DNA of 64,000 nt from Amycolatopsis saalfeldensis (GTDB taxonomy: Bacteria > Actinomycetota > Actinomycetes > Mycobacteriales > Pseudonocardiaceae). This document shows positions 8,750 to 17,556 of this stretch, in pieces (positions within the stretch are counted from its first letter, which is position 1; each line of letters starts with the position of its first letter). The notes under the pieces were generated by a model. It did no database searches. It worked only from the letters and a program-made list of their open reading frames with translations, and was not told the DNA's origin. Location: assembly GCF_900110575.1 (NCBI RefSeq), contig NZ_FOEF01000003.1:1-64000 (forward strand). Direction: 5' to 3'. A program made the translations under genes and the position numbers.

Positions 8750-9511
8750 TCAGCCGACCGGGCCACCGGCTACGTAGAGGACCTGTCCGGAGACGAACCC
8801 GGCGGCTTCGCTGACGAAGAACGACACCGCGTTCGCGACGTCTTCGGGTTGCCCGGGGCGCCCGGCCGGGATGGTCCGGACGAGGGACGCGGAGTACTCC
8901 TCCCACGGCACCTTCAGCCGTTTCGCCACCGCGCGGTTCATGTCGGTGTGGATGAAGCCGGGGGCCACCGAATTCGCGGTGATGCCGAACTTCCCGAGTT
9001 CGATCGCGAGCGTCTTCGTGAAGCCCTGCAGACCGGCTTTCGCGGCAGAGTAGTTCGCCTGCCCGCGGTTGCCGAGCGCCGAGGTCGACGAGAGGGTGAC
9101 GATGCGGCCGAATCCCGCCTCGACCATGTACTTCTGAGTGGCGCGGGCCAGCAGGAAGGCACCCTTCAAGTGGACGTCCAGCACCGAGTCCCAGTCTGTG
9201 CCGGACATCTTGAAGAGCAGGTTGTCCCGGGTGATGCCGGCGTTGCTGACCAGGACGGTGGGTGGGCCCAGCTCAGTCGCGGTGCGCTCGATGGCCGCTT
9301 CGACCGCATCGGGGTCGGCGACGTCCACAGCCACCGGCAATGCATCGCCGCCCGCCGTGCGGATTTCGTCGGCAACGGCGGTCGCAGCGGGTTCGTCGAG
9401 GTCCAGGACCGCGACGGCGAGACCGTCCTGGGCAAGGCGCCGGGCGGTCGCGGCGCCCAGGCCGCGCGCCGCTCCGGTCACGGCCGCCACAGTGCGTTGG
9501 GTCGGAGGCAT
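8750..9511 (-). CDS. FabG-like short-chain dehydrogenase (3-oxoacyl reductase)
   Basis: A 253-residue classical SDR. The cofactor motif is TGAARGLGAATARRLA (residues 12-27), the structural motif is SNAGITRDN, the catalytic Ser is in TLSSTSALGN and the YxxxK is YSAAKAG. The C-terminus VSFFVSEAAGFVSGQVLYVAGG is complete. The sequence is nearest to NADPH-dependent 3-oxoacyl-ACP/CoA reductases. With the downstream MaoC hydratase it supplies two successive beta-oxidation-type steps. The ATG at 9511 has AAGGA about ten bases upstream. The gene is divergent from the acyl-CoA dehydrogenase. Confidence 0.9.
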   Translation of the reverse strand: MPPTQRTVAAVTGAARGLGAATARRLAQDGLAVAVLDLDEPAATAVADEIRTAGGDALPVAVDVADPDAVEAAIERTATELGPPTVLVSNAGITRDNLLFKMSGTDWDSVLDVHLKGAFLLARATQKYMVEAGFGRIVTLSSTSALGNRGQANYSAAKAGLQGFTKTLAIELGKFGITANSVAPGFIHTDMNRAVAKRLKVPWEEYSASLVRTIPAGRPGQPEDVANAVSFFVSEAAGFVSGQVLYVAGGPVG

Positions 9512-9582
9512 CGATCATCGTCCTTCAAGGTCGTTCAGCTCTGGTCCCCGCCGCCCGCGCAAATCCGGTATTGACGGAGAAT

Positions 9583-9599
9583 GACTAAGCGCATAGTTA
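9583..9599. promoter_or_regulatory. Putative TetR operator, copy 1
   Basis: GACTAAGCGCATAGTTA is a partial dyad around GCGC, with arms TGACTA and TAGTTA, lying between the divergent SDR and acyl-CoA dehydrogenase genes. A 12-base core, ACTAAGCGCATA, recurs inverted at 11567-11583 upstream of the TetR gene. A TTGACG at 9571 places the dyad over a likely rightward promoter. The site is inferred to be the binding sequence of the TetR at 10839. Confidence 0.65.
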
Positions 9600-9685
9600 T
9601 ATACCTTGGTAGAACAGTCAAGGGCTGGAGCGCGCCGCATCCGGAGCGAGCAGGCTGCCCCGATCGGACACGAGGTGAACAGGTG

Positions 9686-10828
9686 ATGAGCACCATCTAC
9701 GAGCGCGAGCACGACGAGTTCCGCGACGCTGTGCGGCAGTTCGTCACGCGGCGCTTGGCACCCGCGCAGAAGGAGTCGATCGAGAACCGGCGCTTCGCGC
9801 GGGAGCTGTGGCGCGAAGCCGGCCGGCAGGGCTTCCTCGGACTGGACGTCCCCGAAGCCTACGGCGGCGGCGCGGCGGAGGACTTCCGGTTCAACGCGGT
9901 TCTCACGCAGGAGTTGTCGGCGCTCAGTGCCGCCGCTGCGTCGAGCTTCAGCATCCACTACGACGTCGTCGCCCCATATCTGGTCGGGCTGACGACGGAC
10001 GACCAGCGTGCTCGGTGGCTGCCCGCGTTCTGCTCCGGTGCGGTGGTCACGGCGATCGGGATGACCGAGCCGTCCGGTGGATCGGACCTCGCCGCGTTGC
10101 GTACCACTGCGGCGCGGACGGATTCCGGCTGGCTGCTCAACGGGTCGAAGACGTTCATCACCAACGGCAGCAGCGCTGATCTGGTCGTGGTGGCCGCGCG
10201 CACCGGTCCGGGTGCGGGCAGCAAGGGCATCAGCCTGTTCCTGGTGGATGCGAGCTCGCCCGGATTCCGGCGTGGCCGCAAGCTGGACAAGGTCGGGCAG
10301 CCGGAGTCCGACACCGCCGAGTTGTTCTTCGACGATCTCGAGCTCCCCAGCGCGTGCCTGCTCGGCGAAGTCGGCGGCGGGTTCGGCTACATGATGGACC
10401 GGCTACCGCAGGAACGGCTCAGCAACGCGATCGGCAACCTCGCGCACGCGCGTCCGGTGCTCACGGACACCATCGCCTACGCGCGGGAGCGGACCGCGTT
10501 CGGCAAGCCGATCGGATCGTTCCAGAACACCAAGTTCCTGCTGGCCGAACTGGCCACCAAAGTGGACGTCACGCAGTCCTTTGTGGATGAGTGCATCGTG
10601 GACCATGTGGCGGGCCGGCTCGACGGGGTCAAAGCGGCCAAGGCGAAGTGGTGGACGGCCCAGGTGCAGAACGAGCTGCTGGACGCCTGCGTGCAGGTCT
10701 TCGGTGGATACGGCTACATGGTGGAGTACCGCGTGGCGAAAGCGTGGACGGATGCCAGGGTGACCAAGATCTGGGCCGGGTCCAACGAGATCATGAAGGA
10801 GATCATCGGCCGCGGGCTGGGGTTGTGA
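9686..10828 (+). CDS. Acyl-CoA dehydrogenase
   Basis: A 380-residue flavoenzyme introducing an alpha-beta double bond into acyl-CoA. Domains run in the usual order: N-terminal helices, the beta domain with GMTEPSGGSDLAALRT and NGSKTFITNG, and the C-terminal helical domain ending VFGGYGYMVEY and IWAGSNEIMKEIIGR. The usual catalytic Glu of the medium-chain type (EGT/EGS) is replaced by AGS. Glu-243 in LPQERL is the probable base, as in isovaleryl- and long-chain enzymes. The ATG at 9686 is preceded by a weak GAGGTGAAC stretch. The 3' end lies ten bases from the convergent TetR stop. Confidence 0.9.
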   Translation: MSTIYEREHDEFRDAVRQFVTRRLAPAQKESIENRRFARELWREAGRQGFLGLDVPEAYGGGAAEDFRFNAVLTQELSALSAAAASSFSIHYDVVAPYLVGLTTDDQRARWLPAFCSGAVVTAIGMTEPSGGSDLAALRTTAARTDSGWLLNGSKTFITNGSSADLVVVAARTGPGAGSKGISLFLVDASSPGFRRGRKLDKVGQPESDTAELFFDDLELPSACLLGEVGGGFGYMMDRLPQERLSNAIGNLAHARPVLTDTIAYARERTAFGKPIGSFQNTKFLLAELATKVDVTQSFVDECIVDHVAGRLDGVKAAKAKWWTAQVQNELLDACVQVFGGYGYMVEYRVAKAWTDARVTKIWAGSNEIMKEIIGRGLGL

Positions 10829-10838
10829 CGTGCGGTCG

Positions 10839-11492
10839 TCAACCGCGGGTGAGCATTGCGATCGCGAGGTCGCCGTAGAACGCGCCGAGCTCCTCCGGCG
10901 TGTCCGCGCCGTCGAGCCGGTACCACCGTACGAGGTCGATCGACAGCGCCATGATCGCGCGGACGACCCGGTCCACATCGGTCGGCGAGAAGTGGCCTTC
11001 CTCGATGCCTCGTTCGACGGCGGCCCGGAAGGTGCCGGTGTCCTCCTGGCGGAGCCCGCGGATGATCTCGTAGTGCCCGGGCGTCAGGTTGGCGATCTCG
11101 TACTGGTTCACGCGGGCGGCGACGTGGTGGCGGGCATGCCAGACGACGTGCCGGAACACCAGGCCGCGCAAGTGCTCGACCGGCTCCGCGGGATCGGCGT
11201 CGCGAAGGGTGCGTAGAACGTGCCGGTGTCCGGTCCGGGAGATCTCGAACAGCATGTCCTCCTTCGAGGGAAAGTGGACATACATCGCGGCCGGGCTCAG
11301 CCCGGCCCCGCCGCTGATGTCGCGGGTGGTGGTCGCTTGGAAGCCTTTGCTCGCGAAGCAGCGCACGGCCGAGGTGAGCAGCTTCTTCGGGACCGCCCCG
11401 TTGACCGGGTCCCACAGGTCCGCCGAGAAGTCGCTCAGCTCGGGGCCGTCGGGGCGGAGCGCGTCGAAAGCCCCGGGTTGTCGTTTCGCCAT
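10839..11492 (-). CDS. TetR family transcriptional regulator
   Basis: A 217-residue regulator. The helix-turn-helix segment is AVRCFASKGFQATTTRDIS, then GAGLSPAAMYVHFPSKEDMLFEI. An all-helical ligand domain follows, with a His-rich stretch (FRHVVWHARHHVAARVN) seen in KstR2-like members that bind CoA thioesters. It lies in the middle of the degradation block and is divergent from the EchA/ligase/aldehyde dehydrogenase operon. Two similar dyads, one at its own promoter and one at the SDR/acyl-CoA dehydrogenase promoter, suggest it represses both. The ATG at 11492 is preferred to the GTG one codon earlier. Confidence 0.88.
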   Translation of the reverse strand: MAKRQPGAFDALRPDGPELSDFSADLWDPVNGAVPKKLLTSAVRCFASKGFQATTTRDISGGAGLSPAAMYVHFPSKEDMLFEISRTGHRHVLRTLRDADPAEPVEHLRGLVFRHVVWHARHHVAARVNQYEIANLTPGHYEIIRGLRQEDTGTFRAAVERGIEEGHFSPTDVDRVVRAIMALSIDLVRWYRLDGADTPEELGAFYGDLAIAMLTRG

Positions 11493-11566
11493 CACGTGCC
11501 GTCCTCTCCTGCGCGCAGCCTAGCGTCCTTGACATTCGCGGCAGGCGCCGGAACCATGCGAGAAGT

Positions 11567-11597
11567 GATTATGCGCTTAGTTATTTTGCCAGTTCAA
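11567..11597 (-). promoter_or_regulatory. Promoter of TetR gene with operator copy 2
   Basis: On the minus strand TTGAAC (11597-11592), an 18-base spacer and CATAAT (11573-11568) form a promoter driving the TetR gene. The dyad GATTATGCGCTTAGTTA at 11567-11583 overlaps the -10. It is the inverted counterpart of the 9583-9599 site, sharing ACTAAGCGCATA on the opposite strand. Confidence 0.6.
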
Positions 11598-11611
11598 GAG
11601 GGAGTGTGGGC

Positions 11612-11662
11612 ATGAGTGAGTGGAGTTGTGGCCGGGCGCGTCGCTGGCTGGTGCCGCGATGA
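11612..11662 (+). CDS. Possible 16-residue leader ORF upstream of echA
   Basis: ATG at 11612 encodes MSEWSCGRARRWLVPR and stops at a TGA that overlaps the ATG of the enoyl-CoA hydratase (ATGA). It has the better ribosome site of the two (GAGGGAG about eight bases upstream), whereas the hydratase ATG at 11659 has none. Translation of the main gene may thus depend on coupling to this short frame. It has no family match and could instead be a chance ORF. Confidence 0.35.
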   Translation: MSEWSCGRARRWLVPR

Positions 11663-12465
11663 GCGAGGAAGCGGTGCTCAGCGAGCGCCACGCCGGCGTG
11701 TTGCTGGTGACGTTGAACCGGCCGGAAGCGCTCAACTCGCTGACGCTGGACATGGACGCCCGGTATCGGCAGGTGCTGGCCGCCGCGGAGGCGGACCCGG
11801 AGATCCGCGCCGTGGTCGTGACCGGCGCGGGCCGGGCGTTCTGCGCCGGTGCGGACCTGGCCGCGCTGGAAGCGCTGGCGGAGGATCCCGAGCGGCCGCA
11901 TTTCGGAGCTGCCTTCCGGACGCCGCTGACGTTTTCGAAGCCGTTGATCGCCGCGATCAACGGTGGTTGCGTGGGGCTGGGCTTGGTCACCGCCCTGTGC
12001 TGTGATGTGCGGTTCGTGGCCGACGAGGCCAAGCTCGGCACGGCGTTCGCGCAGCGTGGCGTCGTCGCCGAGCACGGCTTGTCCGTGCTGTTGTCCCGGC
12101 TCGCCGGTGTGGGAACGGCGATGGACCTGCTGCTCTCCGGCCGTATCGTGCGAGGCCCGGAAGCCGTCCGACTCGGGTTGGCGACGCGGTCCGTGCCACG
12201 AGAGGAGGTCGTCCGGACAGCGCTCGAGTACGCCGGCGAGATCGCACGGAACTGCTCCCCGGCTTCGGTGCCAGTGATCAAGAAGCAGGTCCAGGAGAGC
12301 TTCCTCGGGGAGTTCCACCGGGCGGCGGACAATGCGGAACCGTTGCTGCGGGCGGCTTTCCGGCATCCGGACTACGCCGAGGGGATCCGCAGCTACCGGG
12401 AGAAGCGAAGCCCGCGGTTCGCCGGGTACGCGCGCGGAGCCGGGGAGCGGGCACCGTGGAACTGA
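11659..12465 (+). CDS. Enoyl-CoA hydratase/isomerase family protein
   Basis: A 268-residue crotonase-fold protein. The oxyanion region is AFCAGADLAALEAL, followed by INGGCVGLGLVTALCCDVRF and GTAFAQRGVVAEHG. The two catalytic Glu of standard hydratases are absent at the usual points (VTALCCD instead of CELAMxCD), so an isomerase, lyase or atypical hydratase reaction is more likely. The ATG at 11659 matches the family N-terminus. A GTG at 11620 would add 13 residues. The 3' end overlaps the CoA-ligase start by ten bases, so these genes form a tightly packed operon. Confidence 0.85.
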   Translation: MSEEAVLSERHAGVLLVTLNRPEALNSLTLDMDARYRQVLAAAEADPEIRAVVVTGAGRAFCAGADLAALEALAEDPERPHFGAAFRTPLTFSKPLIAAINGGCVGLGLVTALCCDVRFVADEAKLGTAFAQRGVVAEHGLSVLLSRLAGVGTAMDLLLSGRIVRGPEAVRLGLATRSVPREEVVRTALEYAGEIARNCSPASVPVIKKQVQESFLGEFHRAADNAEPLLRAAFRHPDYAEGIRSYREKRSPRFAGYARGAGERAPWN

Positions 12466-14015
12466 GTTTCACCCTGCTGTCGGTGCTCCAGCGGTGTGCG
12501 TTCGATCCCCGGATCGCGTCGAGGCCCGCGTTCACCCAGAGCACGGAGGGCACGAGTTTCGCGCAGCTGCATCAGGATGCGCTCCGCCTCGCCGATTCGT
12601 TGCGGCGCTGGGGGATTGGCGCGGGCGATCGGGTTGCCGTGCTGATGGGAAACCGGCTCGCCTGGGCCGGGGTCCTGTTCGGCGTGGTCGCGGCCGGCGC
12701 GGTCTGCGTGCCGGTCAACGTGCTGCTGGCCGGAACCGAGATCCGCGCGGTGCTGGCACAGGCGGACGCCCGTGCGCTGATCCTGGACGACTCCGCCGGT
12801 CTCGGGGCGGGAGACATCGCCGGGCTGCGGTGCCCGGTGATCACCGTCGGCGGCACGGGTGAGCTCGCCTACGCGGAGCTGCTCGCGGCCGGCGATCCGG
12901 ACCGGCCCGCCGCCGCCGTGAAGCCGGGCGATCCCGTGCTGCGGTACTACACGTCGGGCACCACGGGGCCGCCGAAGGCGATCGTGCACACCCACCAGGG
13001 CGTGCTGTGGAACACCCAGCACCAGATCGCCGATCTGCAGCTTTCGCCGGACGACGTCTACCTGGTCGTCCCGTCGTTCTCGTGGGCGGCGGGCTGGCAC
13101 CACCTCACCCTGGCACATCTGTGGCACGGCGGGCGCTCGGAGATCCTGCCGACCGGGCCGGACACGCTGGCCCGGGTCGTCGACGCGGTCGGCCGGGCCG
13201 GCATCACCCGCGCGTTCCTCGCGCCCACCGTGCTGAAGCAGCTGCTCGCACGGCCGGATCTGCTCGAACGGTTGCGCGGCAGTTCGCTCACGCGCGTCAC
13301 CACCGGCGCGGAACCGTTGCCCGCCAACGTTCCCGGCCGATTGGCGGCTGCCGTGCCGGGTTGTGCGGTGACGCAGGCGTACGGGATGACGGAGATGCCG
13401 CTCATCGCAGCGGCCATCCGGCCCGAAGAGGTCTCGGTTCGGCCGGCGAGCACCGGCCGGGCGAGCGCTGTTACGACGCTGGCGGTGAAGAAGCGGGACG
13501 GCACGATTTCGCCCACCGGCGAAGGGGAAATTCTCCTGAAGTCGCCCGCGCTCGCGTACGGGCACGGGCCCGGCTCCGGGGCGGACGAGGATTCCCGCCG
13601 GACCGGCTGGTTCCACACCGGAGACGAGGGGACGCTCGACGCCGAGGGGTTCCTCACCGTCTCCGGCCGGGTGAAGGACCTGGTCATCAGCGGCGGGATC
13701 AACATCTATCCGGCCGAGATCGAGGAGGTCATTCTCTCGTGCGCCGGCGTCGCCGAGGCGGCTGTGGTCGGGATCCCCGACGAACGGTGGGGAGAACGTC
13801 CGGCCGCGGTGGTGGTCGAACGGGCGCGGGGCGCCGTGGACGAGCGGCAAGTGCGCGATCGCTGCGCACGCGAGCTATCGAAATTCAAGCAGCCGGGCAG
13901 GATCGTGCTCCGCACCGAGCCGCTCCCGAGGACGGTCACCGGCAAGGTCCTCAAGCGGGAGGTCCGCGAATGGTTCAGCAGAGCCGGCGAGCAGGAGGAA
14001 ACCCATGCGGGATAG
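12456..14015 (+). CDS. AMP-dependent acyl-CoA synthetase (cyclohexanecarboxylate-CoA ligase type)
   Basis: A 519-residue adenylate-forming enzyme. Motifs are YYTSGTTGPPKAIVH (about 163-177), VTQAYGMTEMP, GWFHTGDEGTLDAEGF, VKDLVISGGINIYPAEIE and LPRTVTGKVLKRE with the catalytic Lys. The pattern resembles cyclohexanecarboxylate- or short/medium-chain-specific ligases, although substrate assignment from sequence is unsafe. The GTG start overlaps echA, and the C-terminus overlaps the aldehyde dehydrogenase start by 11 bases. With that dehydrogenase, the enzyme suggests entry of an aldehyde, via its acid and CoA ester, into the beta-oxidation genes to the left. Confidence 0.88.
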   Translation: MELSFTLLSVLQRCAFDPRIASRPAFTQSTEGTSFAQLHQDALRLADSLRRWGIGAGDRVAVLMGNRLAWAGVLFGVVAAGAVCVPVNVLLAGTEIRAVLAQADARALILDDSAGLGAGDIAGLRCPVITVGGTGELAYAELLAAGDPDRPAAAVKPGDPVLRYYTSGTTGPPKAIVHTHQGVLWNTQHQIADLQLSPDDVYLVVPSFSWAAGWHHLTLAHLWHGGRSEILPTGPDTLARVVDAVGRAGITRAFLAPTVLKQLLARPDLLERLRGSSLTRVTTGAEPLPANVPGRLAAAVPGCAVTQAYGMTEMPLIAAAIRPEEVSVRPASTGRASAVTTLAVKKRDGTISPTGEGEILLKSPALAYGHGPGSGADEDSRRTGWFHTGDEGTLDAEGFLTVSGRVKDLVISGGINIYPAEIEEVILSCAGVAEAAVVGIPDERWGERPAAVVVERARGAVDERQVRDRCARELSKFKQPGRIVLRTEPLPRTVTGKVLKREVREWFSRAGEQEETHAG

Positions 14016-15423
14016 GGACAAGATCTACGTCGACGGCGAGTGGGTGGCGCCGCAGTCGGGCATCGCGCTCGTCGTGGAGAACCCCGCCACCGAGGAGCGG
14101 CTCGCCAGGGTGCCGGTGGGCACCGGAACGGATGTGCGGAAGGCGATTTCGGCCGCCCGCCGGGCATTTCCGGGGTGGTCGGCGACGCCCGTCCCTGTCC
14201 GGGCCGGTGTGCTGCGGGAGATCGCCCGCGGCTTGGCCGAGCGGGCGGACGAGCTGGCGGCCACCGTGACGGCCGAGATGGGCTGTCCGATCCGCACGTC
14301 GCAGAAGATTCAGGTCGGGCTGCCGCAGCTGATCGCGGGCCAGTGCGCGGACGTCCTCGAGGCGTACCCGTTCAGCGAGAACATCGGCAATTCGCTGGTG
14401 GTCAGGGAAGCCGCCGGGGTGGTCGGCGCGATCACCCCGTGGAACTATCCGCTCCACCAGATCGTGAGCAAGGTACTGCCCGCGCTCGCGGCCGGGTGCA
14501 CCGTCGTCCTGAAACCGAGCGAGCTGGCGCCGTTGACCGCTTACCTGTTCGTGGAAATCCTCGACCGGGCCGGCGTTCCGGCCGGGGTGGTGAACCTGGT
14601 GCCGGGACACGGGAAGGTCGTGGGGACGGCGCTCGCCACGGACCCGGGGCTCGACGTCGTTTCCTTCACCGGCTCGGTGGCCGCCGGGAAACAGGTCGCC
14701 CGTGCCGCCGCGGGCACCCTCGCCCGGGTGACACTCGAACTGGGCGGCAAATCGGCGAACGTGCTCCTCGCGGACGCGGACGTCGCCAAGGCGGTGAAGG
14801 TCGGCGTGGCCAACGCGTTCCTCAACGCCGGCCAGACCTGCACCGCGTGGTCACGCATGCTCGTGCCCGACGAGATCCACGACGACGTGGTGGAGCTCGC
14901 GGCCCAGGCGGCGGCCGGGTACCAGCCGGGAGACCCGGCCGATCCGGCGACGCGGCTCGGCCCGCTGGTTTCGGCCGCCCAACGGGAAAAGGTCCGCGGC
15001 TTCATCCGGACCGGCGTCGCCGAAGGTGCCCGGCTCGCCGCCGGCGGCGCCGGGCAGCCGGACGGGATCGACCGCGGCCATTACGTCAACGCCACGATCC
15101 TCGCCGACGTCAAGCCGGATTCGACGGTGGCGCAGGAGGAGATCTTCGGGCCGGTGCTGTCGATCCTGCGGTACTCCGACGAGTGCGAGGCACTGGAGAT
15201 CGCGAACAACTCGAAGTACGGCCTCGCCGGCGCGGTGTGGTCGGCGGACGAGGAGCGCGCGATGGCCTTCGCTCGGAGGCTGCGCACCGGAGCGGTCGAC
15301 ATCAACGGCGGCCGGTTCAACCCGCTGGCCCCGTTCGGCGGGTACAAGCAGTCCGGGATCGGGCGTGAGCTCGGCGTGCACGGGTTGGCGGAATTCCTGG
15401 AAGCCAAAGCCATTCAGCTGTAG
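14005..15423 (+). CDS. NAD(P)-dependent aldehyde dehydrogenase
   Basis: A 472-residue member of the ALDH superfamily oxidising an aldehyde to its acid. All key elements are visible: TPWNYP (Asn about 147), FTGSVAAGKQ, LELGGKSANV (general base Glu about 245) and NAGQTCTAWSR (nucleophile Cys about 279). The C-terminal FGGYKQSGIGRELG is intact and the length is normal. The ATG overlaps the ligase stop. A strong terminator follows 12 bases after the stop, so this is the last gene of the echA-ligase-ALDH operon. Confidence 0.92.
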   Translation: MRDRDKIYVDGEWVAPQSGIALVVENPATEERLARVPVGTGTDVRKAISAARRAFPGWSATPVPVRAGVLREIARGLAERADELAATVTAEMGCPIRTSQKIQVGLPQLIAGQCADVLEAYPFSENIGNSLVVREAAGVVGAITPWNYPLHQIVSKVLPALAAGCTVVLKPSELAPLTAYLFVEILDRAGVPAGVVNLVPGHGKVVGTALATDPGLDVVSFTGSVAAGKQVARAAAGTLARVTLELGGKSANVLLADADVAKAVKVGVANAFLNAGQTCTAWSRMLVPDEIHDDVVELAAQAAAGYQPGDPADPATRLGPLVSAAQREKVRGFIRTGVAEGARLAAGGAGQPDGIDRGHYVNATILADVKPDSTVAQEEIFGPVLSILRYSDECEALEIANNSKYGLAGAVWSADEERAMAFARRLRTGAVDINGGRFNPLAPFGGYKQSGIGRELGVHGLAEFLEAKAIQL

Positions 15424-15435
15424 CCGGCCGAACAG

Positions 15436-15464
15436 ACGGCCCCGGTGCACCGCACCGGGGCCGT
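15436..15464. terminator. Hairpin terminator after aldehyde dehydrogenase
   Basis: A perfect 13-bp stem (ACGGCCCCGGTGC and its complement) with a three-base loop lies between the rightward ALDH and the leftward Opp operon. The T-tract is short, so it can serve both convergent transcripts. Confidence 0.8.
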
Positions 15465-15515
15465 TCCACATGTCCTGGCCGCGCTTGGGCGGCTGGATTC
15501 GGGCGGGCCGGGAGG

Positions 15516-16502
15516 TCAGGCGAAGTGGCAGGCCACTTCGTGCCCGGCGGGGCCGTCCGGCGCCCGCAGCGGCGGAGTCTCCCGTGCGCAGATCTCCGCG
15601 GCCTTCCAGCACCGCGTGCGGAACGTGCAGCCGGACGGCGGATCCAGTGGGCTCGGCACCTCACCGGTCAGCTTGATCCGGTCCCGGGGCGCGGTCCCGG
15701 GTGCCGTGGCGCCCGGGCCTGCCGACAGGAGTGCCTGCGTGTACGGGTGCCGTGGGTGGTCGTAGACCTCCTGTGCGGTGCCGTGTTCGATGATCTTGCC
15801 CAGGTACATCACCGCGATCCGGTCGGCGATGTGTTCGACGACCGCGAGGTCGTGCGAGATGAAGACACAGGCGATGCCGAGCCGCTCCTGCAGGTCCTCC
15901 AGCAGGTTGAGGATCTGGCCCTGCACCGACACGTCCAGCGCCGACACCGATTCGTCGCACACGAGCACGTCCGGCTGCACCGCGAGGGCCCGCGCGATGC
16001 CGATCCGCTGCCGCTGCCCGCCGGAAAACTGGTGCGGCCGGCGGTCGGCGTGCTCGGGATTCAGCCCGACCAGCCGCATCAGCTCCCGCACCCGGGCCGG
16101 CCGGTCCGCTTTCGGCACCAGTTCCGGGTGCACGACCAGCGGCTCGCGGATGATCTCGCCGACCCTCATCCGCGGGTCGAGCGAGCTGAACGGATCCTGG
16201 AAGACCAGCTGGATGTGCTTGCGCGCGGCGGCCAATCGCCGGCCCCGCTTGGTGTCCAGCCGCTCGCCGAGCAGGGTGATCCGGCCCGCGGTCGGCTTGT
16301 CGAGCGCGACGAGGAGGTTCGCCAGTGTCGACTTGCCACAGCCGGATTCGCCGACCAGCCCGAGGGTTTCGCCGCGGCACACCTCGAGATCGACCCCGTC
16401 GACGACCTTGATCGTGCCGATCGTGCGCTTGAACAGGACCCCGCGGGTGACCGGGATGTGCCGGACGAGTTCGCGGGCCTGCAGCACGGCGTCAGCGTTC
16501 AT
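15516..16502 (-). CDS. oppF: Oligopeptide ABC transporter ATP-binding protein (OppF/DppF)
   Basis: A 328-residue ATPase energising peptide import. Walker A is GESGCGKST (51-59), the Q-loop is VFQDPFSSLDP, the signature is FSGGQRQRIGIA (159-170) and Walker B is VLVCDESVSALD. The C-terminal Cys cluster of peptide transporters is present (GCTFRTRCWKAAEIC). The chosen ATG at 16502 overlaps the end of oppD by 11 bases. It is the last gene of a seven-gene leftward operon that begins with a permease at 22897. Confidence 0.92.
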   Translation of the reverse strand: MNADAVLQARELVRHIPVTRGVLFKRTIGTIKVVDGVDLEVCRGETLGLVGESGCGKSTLANLLVALDKPTAGRITLLGERLDTKRGRRLAAARKHIQLVFQDPFSSLDPRMRVGEIIREPLVVHPELVPKADRPARVRELMRLVGLNPEHADRRPHQFSGGQRQRIGIARALAVQPDVLVCDESVSALDVSVQGQILNLLEDLQERLGIACVFISHDLAVVEHIADRIAVMYLGKIIEHGTAQEVYDHPRHPYTQALLSAGPGATAPGTAPRDRIKLTGEVPSPLDPPSGCTFRTRCWKAAEICARETPPLRAPDGPAGHEVACHFA

Positions 16503-17556
16503 TCTCGACGACCTCCTCGTTCCGGTGGCACGCACTGAGCCGGCTGGGCCCGACCTGCCGCAGCGCAGGCCGGGCCAGGCAGTCGTCGTCGCTGTCCGCG
16601 CAGCGCGGACGGAACGCGCAGCCGGCGGGCAGCCGGCTCGGGTCCGGCGGCGAGCCGGGCAGCACGGCCAGCCGCCGCCCCCGGGTGTGCCGGCCGGGGA
16701 TGGCGGCCAGCAACGCCCGGGTGTAGGGGTGGCGCGGCTTGCGGTAGAGCTCGTCGGCGGGCGCGCGTTCGACGATCCGCCCGCCGTACATCACCGCGAT
16801 CTCGTCCGCGGTGTCGGCGACGACGCCGAGGTCGTGACTGATCAGCACCAGGGCCATGTTCCGTTCGGCCCGCAGGTCGGCCAGCAGCTCCATGATCTGG
16901 GCCTGCACGGTCACGTCCAGCGCGGTGGTCGGTTCGTCCGCGATGAGCACGGCCGGGTCCAGTGAGAGGGCCATCGCGATCATCACGCGTTGCCGCATCC
17001 CGCCGGAGAACTCGTGCGGGTACTGCCGGGCGCGGTGCTCCGGCGACGGGATGCGGACGCGGTCGAGCATCTCGATCGCGCGCCGGTTCGAAACCTTGCG
17101 GCCCATCCCGCGGTGCACGCGGAAGACCTCGGCGATCTGGTAGCCGACCGGAAGCACCGGATTGAGCGCGGACAGCGAATCCTGGAACACCATCCCGATC
17201 GCCGAACCGCGCAGCCGCCGGAACACGGCGTCGCCGAGCGTGCCGACGTCGACCCCGCTCAGCCGGACGGTGCCGCTGGTGACGCGCGCCTGCCGGGGCA
17301 GGATGCCCATCACCGCGCGCACAGTGATGCTCTTGCCCGAGCCGGATTCACCGATCACGGCAAGGGATTTTCCGGCATCGACGGAATAACCGACGTCGTC
17401 GACCACAGCGGTGGGGCCGTGATCGCCGGGGAAGACGACGGACAGGCCGGTGATCTCCAGCGCCGGCGCCGAGGCGTCGTAACCGGGGTACCTGCCGAGT
17501 ACGTGCGGGGCCGGCGGCACGGGTGTGGCCGCGGCCGCGGGGTTGATCCGGATCAT
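16492..17556 (-). CDS. oppD: Oligopeptide ABC transporter ATP-binding protein (OppD/DppD)
   Basis: A 354-residue ATPase partner of OppF. Walker A is GESGSGKS (69-76), the Q-loop is MVFQDSLSALNP, the signature is FSGGMRQRVMIA (183-194) and Walker B is VLIADEPTTALDVT. The C-terminal GCAFRPRCADSDDDC is the peptide-transporter extension. An N-terminal 30-residue Pro/Ala-rich tail is unusual but in frame with the ATG at 17556, which overlaps the stop of oppC by four bases. Confidence 0.92.
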   Translation of the reverse strand: MIRINPAAAATPVPPAPHVLGRYPGYDASAPALEITGLSVVFPGDHGPTAVVDDVGYSVDAGKSLAVIGESGSGKSITVRAVMGILPRQARVTSGTVRLSGVDVGTLGDAVFRRLRGSAIGMVFQDSLSALNPVLPVGYQIAEVFRVHRGMGRKVSNRRAIEMLDRVRIPSPEHRARQYPHEFSGGMRQRVMIAMALSLDPAVLIADEPTTALDVTVQAQIMELLADLRAERNMALVLISHDLGVVADTADEIAVMYGGRIVERAPADELYRKPRHPYTRALLAAIPGRHTRGRRLAVLPGSPPDPSRLPAGCAFRPRCADSDDDCLARPALRQVGPSRLSACHRNEEVVENER

